Origin: Sva-07 sp963698435
GTDB lineage: Bacteria > Actinomycetota > Acidimicrobiia > Acidimicrobiales > Ilumatobacteraceae
Assembly: GCA_963698435.1 (NCBI GenBank)
Contig: CAVOQV010000017.1
Location: 124,001 to 188,000 of the forward strand
Direction: 5' to 3'
Length of the DNA stretch: 64,000 nt
The position numbers and the translations under genes are program-made. This document shows positions 37,144 through 46,477 of the stretch, piece by piece; positions within the stretch are counted from its first letter, which is position 1; the number at the start of each line of letters is the position of its first letter. The notes beneath the pieces are model-generated. The model searched no databases. It had not been told where the DNA came from and saw only the letters and a list, made by a program, of their open reading frames with translations.

Positions 37144-38295
37144 CCGGTCCCCCGGATGGCGAAGGTCCGGGCGTGCCAGCGATAGTCGAGTGGGTGCGTC
37201 CAACCCGGTGCGTACAGACCGACGTCAACGAAGTACTCGCCACTTCCGAGGTCCAGTCGGTCGACCTCGATGCGAAACCGTGCTCCAGGCGTGATCGGTA
37301 CACCAAGCTCGTCCGCGTCCTGGATCAGGTCGAGTACCGTCGTTCCGTCGGCGAGACTGAGGCTCACGCCGACGATCGCGTGGCTCACGGTGCAGTCGTC
37401 GACCGTGAACTCGAAAGTGACCGGCTCGCCGGTGTGGAGATCCTCGATCGGTATGCCGCGTGGCGTGGTGACGAAGATGTCACCGATCTCGGCCTCGCCT
37501 GAACCCATGCGCATCGATCCGTCGAGTTCGACGCTGGCCGGGCCGACAGCGTCGCGCATTGCGTTTGCGTAGTGGTGCGCCACCGTCTCGATGTCTCCGA
37601 GCGACATGGTGCGACCGTTTCGGAGCCAGATCGCCCGATCGCAGACCTCCTCGAGCTCGCCCAGCGAGTGAGACGTGACCATGATCGTGCTGCCGGACTC
37701 GGCCAGTCCCTTGATGTAGTCGATGCACCGCTGCCGGAACCGGATGTCGCCCACGGCGAGGAGTTCATCGACGACGAGGATCTCGGGTTCGATCGCCACC
37801 GAAGCCGCAAACGCCAGCCGCAACTTCATGCCGTCGGAGTATGTGCGCAGCGGTTGGTCCATCACGTCGGCCAATTCCGAGAACTCGGCGATCCAGGGGA
37901 GCTTCGCTCGCGCCTCACGCGGAGAGAGCCCTGCGAGGACGGCCACCGTATAGGCATTGTCCTCACCGGTCAGTTCTGCCTGCATGCCGTCGCCGAGCGT
38001 CAGCAGTCCATTGATGCCAGCGGAGCGAAGCACGATGCCGCTCGATGGGCGCGTGAGCCCGGCGACCATGCGCAGCACTGTTGACTTCCCGGATCCGTTG
38101 GCACCGATCAGCCCGAAGACCTCGCCACGATGCACCTCGAAGCTGACATCGTCGACTGCGGTGAACCGTTGGCGGCTGAACATGTCGCGCAGATGCACGA
38201 ACTTGCGGACACGAGTCGGGATGAGGCGCCCGGAACGTCTTGGTGAGCCGATCCACCTTGACGACCACCTCGGGGGTGCGTTGTTCAGATCTCAT
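37092..38295 (-). pseudogene. Polysaccharide-export ABC ATPase (Wzt type), one extra base near its start
   Basis: Begins MRSEQRTPEVVVKVDRLTKT at 38295 and loses frame at CCC 38229-38231; with one base fewer it continues RLIPTRVRKFVHLRD and the full ATPase. Walker A GANGSGKST, signature YSDGMKLRLAFAAS, Walker B ILVVDELLAVGD, His switch TSHSLGEL, and a ~130-residue C-terminal Wzt/glycan-binding domain. ~398 aa when corrected. It energises export of a polysaccharide through the permease encoded directly upstream (4- to 11-bp overlap). Confidence 0.75.
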
Positions 38296-39074
38296 CGATC
38301 ACCGAGTGGCTCGTTCGATGGAAGACCACGATGCCGGCGACGAACAGGCCGCAGCAGACCAAGATCAACATCACGATGGTCGCTGGCGCAGGGGAAACCG
38401 TTGTCGATCAACACGCCCCGTTGGAGTCCGATCATCCACGTCATCGGGTTGAGCGCAACGAGGCGCTGCACCTCTTCCGGCAAGAGGTTGAACCTGTAGA
38501 ACACCGGGGTGAGGTAGAAGCCGAGGAAGAGTGACAGGTCGACGAGCAAACGTACGTCGCGCGAATACACGTTGGCAACGCACAACAGGGCGCCGATGCC
38601 GACGATCATCATGAACTGCAGCACGATCAGCAATGGCAGGAGCACGATCATCGCACTGATCCCACTCGTGAACGCCAGGAACACGAGCAGGATGATCAAC
38701 GCGACGAACGCATCCAGCGCAGCGGTGAGCACGGCGACGGTCGGCAACACCGCGAGGTGCAGGCCGGGTCGACTGAGCAGACCAGTCTGACCGACGAGGC
38801 TGTTCGTCGACGCCGACACCCCGGTCGAGAACCACTGCCACGACACAAGTCCGACGAAGAGGAATGCCGGATAGTTCGGGATGTCGAGCGGGATCGCCTT
38901 CGTGAAGATGTACGAAAGGATCACGAGGCGGCTCACGGGCTGCAGGAACGACCAGGCCCATCCGATGACGGAACGGCTGTATCGAACTCGAAACTCGAGT
39001 GCGACCAGGTGCCGAATGATGTGAAAGTCACTCCGGTTCGGAAGAATTGGCCGGGAGTGAGACATCAGCGTCAC
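38285..39074 (-). pseudogene. ABC-2 polysaccharide-export permease (Wzm type), frameshift near its end
   Basis: Permease partner of the Wzt ATPase. Six membrane helices of the ABC-2 type (RVRYSRSVIGWAWSFLQP motif, FVGLVSWQWFSTGVSAS, GFYLTPVFYRFNLLP, LNPMTWMIGLQRGVLI). At GGGG 38391-38394 one extra G takes the last ~35 codons out of frame; corrected, they read PAPATIVMLILVCCGLFVAG and end at 38285. Start is GTG 39074, because TACGGT lies 7 nt upstream (39082-39087). Likely transports O-antigen- or capsule-like glycan across the membrane. Confidence 0.75.
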
Positions 39075-39118
39075 AGGATCGACCGTACCAAGTGGCGGCG
39101 AGCATCGAAGGGAGGAAG

Positions 39119-40112
39119 ATGAGCGAATTTCGCTCAGCGGTTTCGGAGCGGTCTTCCTCGACCCGCCCGCTCGTCAGTGTCGTGATCCCGACGCGTGGTC
39201 GTGCCGAGCTGCTGGCGCAGTGTGTCGAATCGATCCTGGCGCAGACACTGGACGACATCGAGGTGATCGTCGTCGTCGACGGACCGGATCCTGCGACGAT
39301 CGACTTCGTGTCGAACGTCGACGACGATCGCCTCGGCTACGAGATTCATCACGAGTCGCGCGGCGTGAGCAACGCCCGCAACACCGGCATCGCCGTCGCC
39401 ACTGGTGAATGGGTCGCGTTCTGCGATGACGACGACGTCTGGGCGCCGACGAAGCTTGCCGCCCAGTTGGCCGCGCTCGCGGACGTTCCGGATGCCCGGT
39501 GGGCGATCGCGGGAGCGGTTCGCGTCAACCAGGATCACGGCACTGCCAAGTATCCGGAACCACCGGCTGCCGAGATCGTCGCAGCAACGCTCCCGCACTC
39601 GAACCCGGTCCCAGGGGGTTGCTCCGGCGTGCTTGCCAACCGTCGTCTCGTCATTGAACTGGGAGGCTTCGACTCATCGTCTTTCGACGGTCGCTGATCA
39701 CGATCTGTGGATCCGGTTGAACTGGAGCAGCCCGGTCGCCGTTGCTGCGGAACCGCTCGTCGGCTACCGCGATCATCGTGGAGCGATGACCCGTCGGCTC
39801 CGCAAGCTCGAGGACGAACTCGACGTGATCCGCGTGAAATACCGCGAACAGCTCGTCCGGTCGGAGCATCACTTCCCGTCGGATGTGTTCTACACGTGGG
39901 CGTATCGACGGTCGTTTCGCTCGGGCGACTGGAGAGGAGGGTTGATCCTCATGGTGAAGTCGCCACGGTTCCGAATCGTGGTTGGAGCGACTCCGTGCGG
40001 CAACGCCCAGCCCGCGAGGTGGGGTTGTCGGACGAATCATCGTGTGAGCGTCGGGCGGCCGATACGGTGCCAGTTGTCGACATCAGCCCGATGGCGAGCA
40101 CGATCACCGTGA
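39119..40112 (+). pseudogene. Second GT2 glycosyltransferase, frameshifted
   Basis: SVVIPTRGRAELLAQCVESI, EVIVVVDGPDP, RNTGIAVATGEWVAFCDDDD (the DxD metal site) and then the acceptor part. At GG 39689-39690 the frame moves; the next frame goes on with VADHDLWIRLNWSSPVAVAA and ends near 40112. GGAGG lies before the ATG. Probably builds the same glycan as the neighbouring GT2 and Wzm/Wzt genes. The last ~30 residues are doubtful. Confidence 0.65.
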
Positions 40113-40125
40113 ACCGGAGGTTCCC

Positions 40126-41619
40126 ATGGATGCACTCCGGATGACACGTTGCGACTCCGTGCACCTCGTGCCCGACGCACGTCGCGTGATCACCAAGCCG
40201 TTTCTGCCGGGCGACGAGGTTCACCCCGACGGGGCGTCGCGGCTGCAGATCATGGTCGGGCGCATCATGGCGATGCCGGAACGCGAGGTGGTCGAGACGC
40301 TCGATGCGGCCCGCAAGGACTTCGTGGGACGTCATCGCGACCTCGGTGCCGTGCTCGAGCGCAACGCCGCCGTCGTTGCAGCACGTCTCGATCAGGCCGA
40401 GCTGGTCGACGGATCGCTCTCGCTCGAACGGCTCCACTTGATCGGTGCGTACTTCACGCACGAGTACTCGATCGAGGCTGCGGCGCTCGGGAACCCGTCA
40501 ATGGTTGTCGCTCCAGATCAGTCGGGTGTCCGACCTGGCGACGTCCGATTCATCATGAGCCTCCGGGCGATCGGTGAGGGGCACCGGTCGTCGATCGAGT
40601 TCCGTACCGGGATCGTCGGCGCTGACGCCTCGGTCGTTCTCGATTCGGCGAGCGACTTCGCGGTCACCGGCGACCGCACGCCGCATGCCTACGACAAACG
40701 TTTCTTCACCACGAAGCTCGGTGACATGGAGATGTTGAACGACGTCGAGGAACGAGTTCTGGTCCGGTTGGAGGACGAGTTCACGATGGCCGAGCTCGAG
40801 GCGGCGATCGTGGCACTGGAGGATGACGAATTCGAACGATCGATCTCGGGTGAGACCACGCACGTGTTGCACTGGCTGGCCTCGTCGAACTACCGGACCT
40901 CCTTTCCCGCATCGATCGACCTTTCCGAGCGCGTCCTCTTTCCGAGCGGGCCGACCGAGAGTCACGGCATGGAGGACGCCCGCTTCGTTCGTTTTGTCGG
41001 AGACGATGGTGCGGTCATCTACTACGCGACCTACACCGCGTTCGACGGCCATCAGATCCTTCCGCAGCTGATCGAGACGGCCGACTTCAGACGCTTCCGC
41101 GTCGCCACCCTCAGCGGCCGCGCCGCGCACAACAAGGGGATGGCGATCTTCCCGCGCCAGATCCGTGGCCACTACGTGGCCCTCGGCCGACACGACAACA
41201 TGAACAACTTCATCATGACGTCGACCGACATCCGGGTCTGGCGTGAAGCCACCGTGATCCAAGAGCCCGAGCAACCCTGGGAGTTGATGCAGCTGGGCAA
41301 CTGCGGATCACCACTCGAGACCGAGGCCGGCTGGCTGGTGATCACCCACGGCGTCGGACCGTTCCGTCGCTACGCGCTCGGCGCCCTCCTGCTCGATCTC
41401 GACGACCCGAGCCGGGTGGTCGGCCACCTGAAGGAACCGTTGCTGAGCCCCGCCGACGACGAGCGCGACGGCTACGTGCCCAACGTCGTCTATTCGTGCG
41501 GCAGCATGATCCATGCCGGGCACCTCGTACTCCCGTACGGTTACGCCGACGTCGGAGCGAGCGTCGCCACGGTCCCGCTCGATGATCTGCTCAGCCGGCT
41601 GACCGGCTCAGCGGACTGA
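40126..41619 (+). CDS. GH130-family beta-mannoside phosphorylase/glycosidase
   Basis: 497-aa enzyme of glycoside hydrolase family 130, which mostly phosphorolyses beta-mannosides. The five-bladed propeller motifs are visible: ESHGMEDARFVRF (with the acid Glu/Asp), VIYYATYTAFDGHQILPQL, AAHNKGMAIFPR and YVPNVVYSCGSMIHAGHLVLPYG. GGAGG is 5 nt before the ATG. Its substrate could be a mannose- or glucose-mannose-containing glycan, in line with the glycosyltransferases around it. Intact. It ends 6 bp from the convergent six-hairpin gene. Confidence 0.8.
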   Translation: MDALRMTRCDSVHLVPDARRVITKPFLPGDEVHPDGASRLQIMVGRIMAMPEREVVETLDAARKDFVGRHRDLGAVLERNAAVVAARLDQAELVDGSLSLERLHLIGAYFTHEYSIEAAALGNPSMVVAPDQSGVRPGDVRFIMSLRAIGEGHRSSIEFRTGIVGADASVVLDSASDFAVTGDRTPHAYDKRFFTTKLGDMEMLNDVEERVLVRLEDEFTMAELEAAIVALEDDEFERSISGETTHVLHWLASSNYRTSFPASIDLSERVLFPSGPTESHGMEDARFVRFVGDDGAVIYYATYTAFDGHQILPQLIETADFRRFRVATLSGRAAHNKGMAIFPRQIRGHYVALGRHDNMNNFIMTSTDIRVWREATVIQEPEQPWELMQLGNCGSPLETEAGWLVITHGVGPFRRYALGALLLDLDDPSRVVGHLKEPLLSPADDERDGYVPNVVYSCGSMIHAGHLVLPYGYADVGASVATVPLDDLLSRLTGSAD

Positions 41620-41624
41620 CCGGA

Positions 41625-42668
41625 TCAGCGGGCCGACCAGGGCGGGCCGGTGACCGTGGAGCGCCCTGCTTCCACCGGGCGTGGTGCATGCTGCATCGTG
41701 CTGATCAGTGCAAGGGTCGACTCGGCGCCCTGGTTGAGGTTGGGGCCGGTCGGGGTGAGTCCGTCGTAGCCGCCGCTCGTCTCGAGGTCCCACATCGTCG
41801 CCCCGACGTCGTTGTCGCCGGCGAACCACCCGATCGCGAGGTCGACGCCGGCGCGCCAGCTGTCGTCGGCCGTCACGGCGTGGGCCCGAGCGCAGGCATC
41901 GGCGAGCGCGGCAACCTCGATCGGCTGCTGGTCGAATCGTCCTGGGCAATCGCTGCGTCCGGCACCACCGACGGGTGTCGGCGAAAGGTGCCCCTCGACC
42001 GTCTCGCGGTCGAGCAGCCAGCGCAGCAGGACGAGTCCGTCGTCGAGCACGTCGGGCCGGTCGAGGATGCCGCCGGCGGCGATCAGCGCCTCCGGCAGCG
42101 CTGCGTTCGCGTACGACAGACGGGGTTCGGGCCACGGCCAGTCGCGGTCCGACGACAACGGTCCGATCGTCGTGACGGTGTCGGCGAGCAGCTCGCGCGC
42201 CCGATGGTGGCGAGGGTCGTGGGCGACGACCTCGGCGGCGCCGAGGGCGGCGAACGCCATCGCTCGGCGATGCTGTGATCTCTGCTTCACACCGTGGTCG
42301 AAGTACGACTGGGCGCTCGATCGCATCCCGTCGGCGTCGGCCCACCGCGCGGCAGTCCCGAACGCCCAGAGGCTTCGACCCCAGCAGTCGTCGGTGCCGT
42401 ACCGCCCGTGCCAGCGACCGCGCGCGTCGCGGCGATTCCGGGTTCGTCCGGTGGCGCTCTGCGACTCCGCCAGGAACCTGAAGGCCGTCCGTCCGAGATC
42501 CTGCACCGCCTGGCCCCCGGTGGGTTCACGAACCGCGACGATCAACAGCCGCGCGACGTCGTCGGTGCAGTAGCCGTGCTCGCGGCGCGGCGCCGCGTGG
42601 TCGGCGTGTTCGAACATGCCGATGCCGTCGCTCAACGTCAGTACGTGACCGAACGATGGCAGCGTCAT
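41625..42668 (-). CDS. Six-hairpin-like carbohydrate-active protein
   Basis: 347 aa, soluble, rich in Trp and His. HGYCTDDVARLLIVAVRE, then TDDCWGRSLWAFGTAARW and RLSYANAALPEALIAAGGIL look like a (alpha/alpha)6-hairpin glycosidase or epimerase. Such proteins sit beside GH130 and GT4 genes in several bacteria. No catalytic residue can be named with certainty. It overlaps the stop of the GT4 gene by 4 bp, so the two are one unit. Confidence 0.6.
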   Translation of the reverse strand: MTLPSFGHVLTLSDGIGMFEHADHAAPRREHGYCTDDVARLLIVAVREPTGGQAVQDLGRTAFRFLAESQSATGRTRNRRDARGRWHGRYGTDDCWGRSLWAFGTAARWADADGMRSSAQSYFDHGVKQRSQHRRAMAFAALGAAEVVAHDPRHHRARELLADTVTTIGPLSSDRDWPWPEPRLSYANAALPEALIAAGGILDRPDVLDDGLVLLRWLLDRETVEGHLSPTPVGGAGRSDCPGRFDQQPIEVAALADACARAHAVTADDSWRAGVDLAIGWFAGDNDVGATMWDLETSGGYDGLTPTGPNLNQGAESTLALISTMQHAPRPVEAGRSTVTGPPWSAR

Positions 42669-43843
42669 GACGACGCTGCACTTCGCGTCGCGGCGATCTG
42701 CTCGGCCAGGTCGCCGTAGCGACGGGCGATCGCCGGCCACGAGAGGCCCGGAGCGAGACGCTCGGCCTCGGTCGCCATCGACGCGGCCAGTTCGGGGTCG
42801 GTCAGCACCGACCGGATCGCCCGACCGAGTGCCACCGGGTCGCGCTGGGGCACCACGATTCCGGCCCCACTCGCCAGGAGTTCGACAGCGTGGGGGAACG
42901 CTGTCGACACGACCGGCCGACCGGCCGCCACTGCGTCGACCAACACGCCCGAGGTGACCTGGTCACGCGAGTCGTAGGGGAGCACCACCACATCGGCGGT
43001 TCGGATCAACTCGGTCAGGGATGCGAGATCGCGGTAGGTGTCGTCGAAGGCGATGTGGTCGGCGGCATCCGATGCTCCTGCGCGGGTGACGAGCATCTCC
43101 CGGTATGTCTCGCCATGGCGCGCCCGCACCTTCGGATGCGTGGATCCGGCGATGATGTACTCCGGGTGCGGGTCGAGATCGCGAAGTTCGGCGAGTGCGT
43201 CGATCGCCCACTCGATTCCCTTGCCCGGACCCAGGAGGCCCCAGGTGAGCACGCGGGCCGGATCGCCCGGCTGCCGCGGTGGGCCGACGGGCGTCGCCGA
43301 CGGTGTCGTCGCGCCGTGGGGGATCAGTGTCACCCGCGCGCGATCGACGTCGTAGCCCTCGACGAGTCGTGCTCGCGCGGTGTCGGTCATGACCACCACG
43401 GCGTCAGCCGCCGCACACACCGCTTCGAGCACACGCCGCTGGTTCGCCGACGGGTGACTCAGCACCGTGTGCGCCACCACGACGATCGGCGCGTCGATCG
43501 CGGCCATCAGCTCGATGACCGACTCACCGTCGGTGCCTTCGTACACGCCGTACTCGTGCTGGACGATGACCACGTCGTCGGCGCTCAGGGCCTCGACCGC
43601 CGTCGCTCGGGTCGACGGTCCCGCCCCGCCGAGCGCTGCCACGACCAGGACGTCTTCGAGTTCCGGTGACGCTCCCACGCGCACGACGTCGACGGAGGCG
43701 CCGGTGGCGATCAGGCCGGCAGCGAGCGCGGCGGAGAATGTGGCGATCCCGCAGGAGGTGGGTGGGAAGGTCGACAGGATCCCGAAGGATCGGGTTGTCC
43801 GCTTGCGAGCGGGAGCAGGTGGGGCTGAGACGGCGGTGTGCAC
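42665..43843 (-). CDS. GT4-family glycosyltransferase
   Basis: 392-aa GT-B glycosyltransferase. N-terminal FGILSTFPPTSCGIATFSAA is the usual acceptor domain opening; the C-terminal nucleotide-sugar domain contains LTWGLLGPGKGIEWAIDAL and the E-x7-E-like region VLPYDSRDQVTSGVLVDAVA. Start is the GTG at 43843 with AAGGAG 8 nt upstream. The sugar donor is not decided by sequence. Divergent from the second GT4 gene, both flanking GH130 and the six-hairpin gene. Confidence 0.8.
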   Translation of the reverse strand: MHTAVSAPPAPARKRTTRSFGILSTFPPTSCGIATFSAALAAGLIATGASVDVVRVGASPELEDVLVVAALGGAGPSTRATAVEALSADDVVIVQHEYGVYEGTDGESVIELMAAIDAPIVVVAHTVLSHPSANQRRVLEAVCAAADAVVVMTDTARARLVEGYDVDRARVTLIPHGATTPSATPVGPPRQPGDPARVLTWGLLGPGKGIEWAIDALAELRDLDPHPEYIIAGSTHPKVRARHGETYREMLVTRAGASDAADHIAFDDTYRDLASLTELIRTADVVVLPYDSRDQVTSGVLVDAVAAGRPVVSTAFPHAVELLASGAGIVVPQRDPVALGRAIRSVLTDPELAASMATEAERLAPGLSWPAIARRYGDLAEQIAATRSAASS

Positions 43844-43946
43844 TGGGTGACTCCTTGTTCGGCTCGTGCGAGGCGACGAGCCTGCGGAGGGCGACAAGAC
43901 CGTGACGGCCGTCCAGCCCAAGCGGGGCGCACACGTCCGAGGGGAC

Positions 43947-45056
43947 GTGGCGTCACTGTACTGCCCAGGGTTCTGGATCCGCCGTCGGTACCCTGAGTTC
44001 ATCCCCCGTCGTCATCACGACACCGACCCCGGCTCTCCGCTGCGGGTCGCAGTGCTCGCTCCGATCGCCTGGAGGACACCACCGCGCCACTACGGCCCGT
44101 GGGAGCAGTTCGCATCCTTGCTCACCGAAGGGCTGGTCGCAGCGGGACACGACGTGACGCTGTTCGCCACCGCCGACGCGGTCACTGCCGCCACGCTGCA
44201 CGGCACGGCGCCGACGGGATGGTCCGAGGATCCCAGGATCGACCCGAAGGTCGCCGAGTGTCTGCACATCGCCGCGGTGTTCGAACGCGTGGACGACTTC
44301 GACGTCATCCACAACGGTTTCGACTTCCTTCCGCTCACCTACAGCAGCCTCGTCGGCACACCGGTGATCACGACGATCCACGGGTTCTCGTCACCGCGCA
44401 TCGTGCCCGTCTACGAGCGGTACGACGCGACCACCCACTACGTCGCGATCAGCGACGCCGATCGGCACCCGGCACTCCATTACGCGGCGACGATCCACCA
44501 TGGCATCGACACGGCCGCCTTCGCCGTGCATCCCGCACCCGGCGACCGCCTGCTGTTCTTCGGGCGGATCCACCCCGACAAGGGGACCGCGCATGCGATC
44601 GATATCGCCCGTCGAACCGGTCGCGGACTCGACATTGCTGGAATCGTGCAGGACGAGCGGTACTTCCGCGACGAGATCGAGCCTCACCTCGACGGCGACC
44701 GCGTGCGATACCTCGGGCCTGTTTCCGTCGCGGACCGATCGGAGGTGCTCGGTGGTGCCCTTGCGCTGCTCCACCTGATCGACTTCGACGAACCGTTCGG
44801 CTACAGCGTGGTCGAGGCCATGGCGTGCGGCACGCCCGTGATCGCCCACGGCCGTGGTTCGATGCCCGAACTGATCGATCACGGCATCACCGGATTCCTC
44901 GTGTCGGACCGCGACGATGCTGTGGCAGCGGTCGGCGACGCGGGCAGCCTCGACCGAATCGCGATTCGAGACCGTGCGGTGTTGCGCTTCGACACCGCCA
45001 CGATGGTCGATCGCTATGTCGAGGTGTATCGGGAGATGCTCGACCTCACCCCCTGA
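43947..45056 (+). CDS. GT4-family glycosyltransferase, start uncertain
   Basis: GT-B enzyme with RVAVLAPIAWRTPPRHYGPW at the N-domain start, LLFFGRIHPDKGTAHAIDIA and the E-x7-E motif in EPFGYSVVEAMACGTPVIA. The true start is unclear: no ATG or GTG lies near the first conserved residues. The nearest upstream GTG is 43947; an ATC at 44001 sits 6 nt after TACCCT (43989-43994), which would fit a leaderless start if ATC were used. Likely works with the other GT4 gene 100 bp away. Confidence 0.75.
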   Translation: MASLYCPGFWIRRRYPEFIPRRHHDTDPGSPLRVAVLAPIAWRTPPRHYGPWEQFASLLTEGLVAAGHDVTLFATADAVTAATLHGTAPTGWSEDPRIDPKVAECLHIAAVFERVDDFDVIHNGFDFLPLTYSSLVGTPVITTIHGFSSPRIVPVYERYDATTHYVAISDADRHPALHYAATIHHGIDTAAFAVHPAPGDRLLFFGRIHPDKGTAHAIDIARRTGRGLDIAGIVQDERYFRDEIEPHLDGDRVRYLGPVSVADRSEVLGGALALLHLIDFDEPFGYSVVEAMACGTPVIAHGRGSMPELIDHGITGFLVSDRDDAVAAVGDAGSLDRIAIRDRAVLRFDTATMVDRYVEVYREMLDLTP

Positions 45057-45064
45057 GCGGGGTG
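45047..45064. terminator. Hairpin between convergent genes
   Basis: CACCCC-CTGAGC-GGGGTG: a perfect 6-bp GC stem that includes the stop codon of the GT4 gene and lies 35 bp before the end of the convergent 45099 gene. Terminator likely for one or both. Confidence 0.35.
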
Positions 45065-45098
45065 CGGGGTGTGGGGCCACGCCTCCGCGATCGTCCGA

Positions 45099-45632
45099 TC
45101 AGTCGGCGAGGACGGCGGTTTCGTGGTCGTCCGCGTCGTCCGCGTCGTCGGCGGCGAGAGCATCGAGCATGTCGTTCATGTGATGGAACAGGATCCGCTT
45201 GCCCTCGAGCTTGTACTCGTGGCCGGTGGACGAGTCGGTGATGACTGCGGTGCGCACGGTGGCCTTCTGGTGGAGCTCGACGCTCAGATCGGCTCGGTTC
45301 AGTGTGTCGATGAGCACCAGGTGCTTCGCGAGGATGATGCCCTTCGCGTTGTTGGACGTCATCAGGTAGAGCTTGTCCGGCGAGGCCGCGAGGACGATCA
45401 CCGGTGGGAGCTCACCAGAGGTCGCCGCGTATTGGCCCGCCACGGCTCCACCCACGGCCCCGATCGACTGGGTGGTGTCGCCGCCGACGGCGTTGCCGAG
45501 CGTAGCACCGGCTGCTGCACCGGCCGCCACCTTCCACGTCATTCCCTTTGGCTGGAAGTCGCCGGCAACGGTGATCGAGGGATCGCCCGTGGCCTCGCGG
45601 GCGAGGTCGATCAGCTTCTGTTTGAGATCCAT
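45099..45632 (-). CDS. Glycine-zipper protein of unknown function
   Basis: 177 aa, intact version of the gene seen broken at 34133. MDLKQKLIDLAREATGDPS opens; a glycine-zipper-like stretch (AAGAAAGATLGNAVGG, AVGGAVAGQYA) follows, then a globular part ending ILFHHMNDMLDALAADD. Glycine zippers insert into or bind membranes. No known function. Three copies of a 14-bp repeat lie 19 bp upstream of the start. Confidence 0.6.
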   Translation of the reverse strand: MDLKQKLIDLAREATGDPSITVAGDFQPKGMTWKVAAGAAAGATLGNAVGGDTTQSIGAVGGAVAGQYAATSGELPPVIVLAASPDKLYLMTSNNAKGIILAKHLVLIDTLNRADLSVELHQKATVRTAVITDSSTGHEYKLEGKRILFHHMNDMLDALAADDADDADDHETAVLAD

Positions 45633-45650
45633 GGCGACGAAGTCTGCCCT

Positions 45651-45692
45651 TTCAGTGGGTTCGGTTCAGTGGGTTCGGTTCAGTGGGTTCGG
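45651..45692. repeat. Three perfect copies of a 14-bp tandem repeat
   Basis: TTCAGTGGGTTCGG at 45651-45664, 45665-45678 and 45679-45692, without mismatch. It lies in the 5' region of the minus-strand gene starting at 45632. Not a multiple of 3 and not coding. Repeat-number change would alter spacing of upstream elements; an assembly slip is also possible. Confidence 0.85.
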
Positions 45693-45805
45693 CTGGGAGG
45701 TTTGCGATGAGCAGCATGACTCTACGGAGAAGTCTCTTCCTTGTCCAAGATATTCGTCGTACGTCGTCGGTCTCCGCGGTGAGATGTCATGGGGCCATCG
45801 CGGAG

Positions 45806-46477
45806 CTATCTGTCGCTCGACGCGCGCTGCAGCACGAGACCGGCCACGAGGATCAACACTGCGGCGATCGCTGCACCGATCGCGCCACCACCGACCACGT
45901 CGAGCGGGTTGTGGGCGCCGAGGTACACCCGGGCGATGGCGTTGAGCATCGCGATGCCGACAGGCACCCATCGCCAGCGTTGCGGGAGCACGACCCACAG
46001 GAGTGCAGCGACACCCCAGGCGATGATCGCGTGGCCGGACACGAACGACAGCCCGTCCAGTGGGACGTCGCCGCGGAAGTTGGCGCAGTCGGGATCGAAC
46101 ACGGTCGCGTCTGTAGCGTCGTAGCCGCAGATCGTGGTCCCCGGGCGTTCGCGCTCGACGAGCTGCTTGACGATGCCCTTCTCCACGAACAGTTTCAGTG
46201 GGATGAACACCACGAGCGCGATCGCCAACCACCACTGTTTGAACGCAGCCGCGACCACGGCGACGGCCAGTGGCACGAGCAGGAGACCGGCGAGCTGGAA
46301 GACCCACATCGGTGACTCGAGCCAGTCGGGGAGATCGTTGATCGCGTGGAAGATCGACTGTTCCCATCCGGGAACCTCACCGGGTGCTGCGATGATCCCT
46401 GCGAGCACGGCGATCGCCGCAGCGACGACCCCCACGATGATCCAGAACCGCCGGTCGTCGATCGACTGTGTACTCAT
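45806..46477 (-). CDS. PAP2-family phosphatase
   Basis: 223-aa membrane phosphatase. The three acid-phosphatase motifs are present: KQLVERERP (K-x6-RP), FVSGHAI (SGH) and ARVYLGAHNPLD (SRx5HxxxD type). Six helices. Members dephosphorylate lipid phosphates such as undecaprenyl pyrophosphate or phosphatidic acid. Overlaps the next PAP2 gene by 4 bp. Confidence 0.88.
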   Translation of the reverse strand: MSTQSIDDRRFWIIVGVVAAAIAVLAGIIAAPGEVPGWEQSIFHAINDLPDWLESPMWVFQLAGLLLVPLAVAVVAAAFKQWWLAIALVVFIPLKLFVEKGIVKQLVERERPGTTICGYDATDATVFDPDCANFRGDVPLDGLSFVSGHAIIAWGVAALLWVVLPQRWRWVPVGIAMLNAIARVYLGAHNPLDVVGGGAIGAAIAAVLILVAGLVLQRASSDR

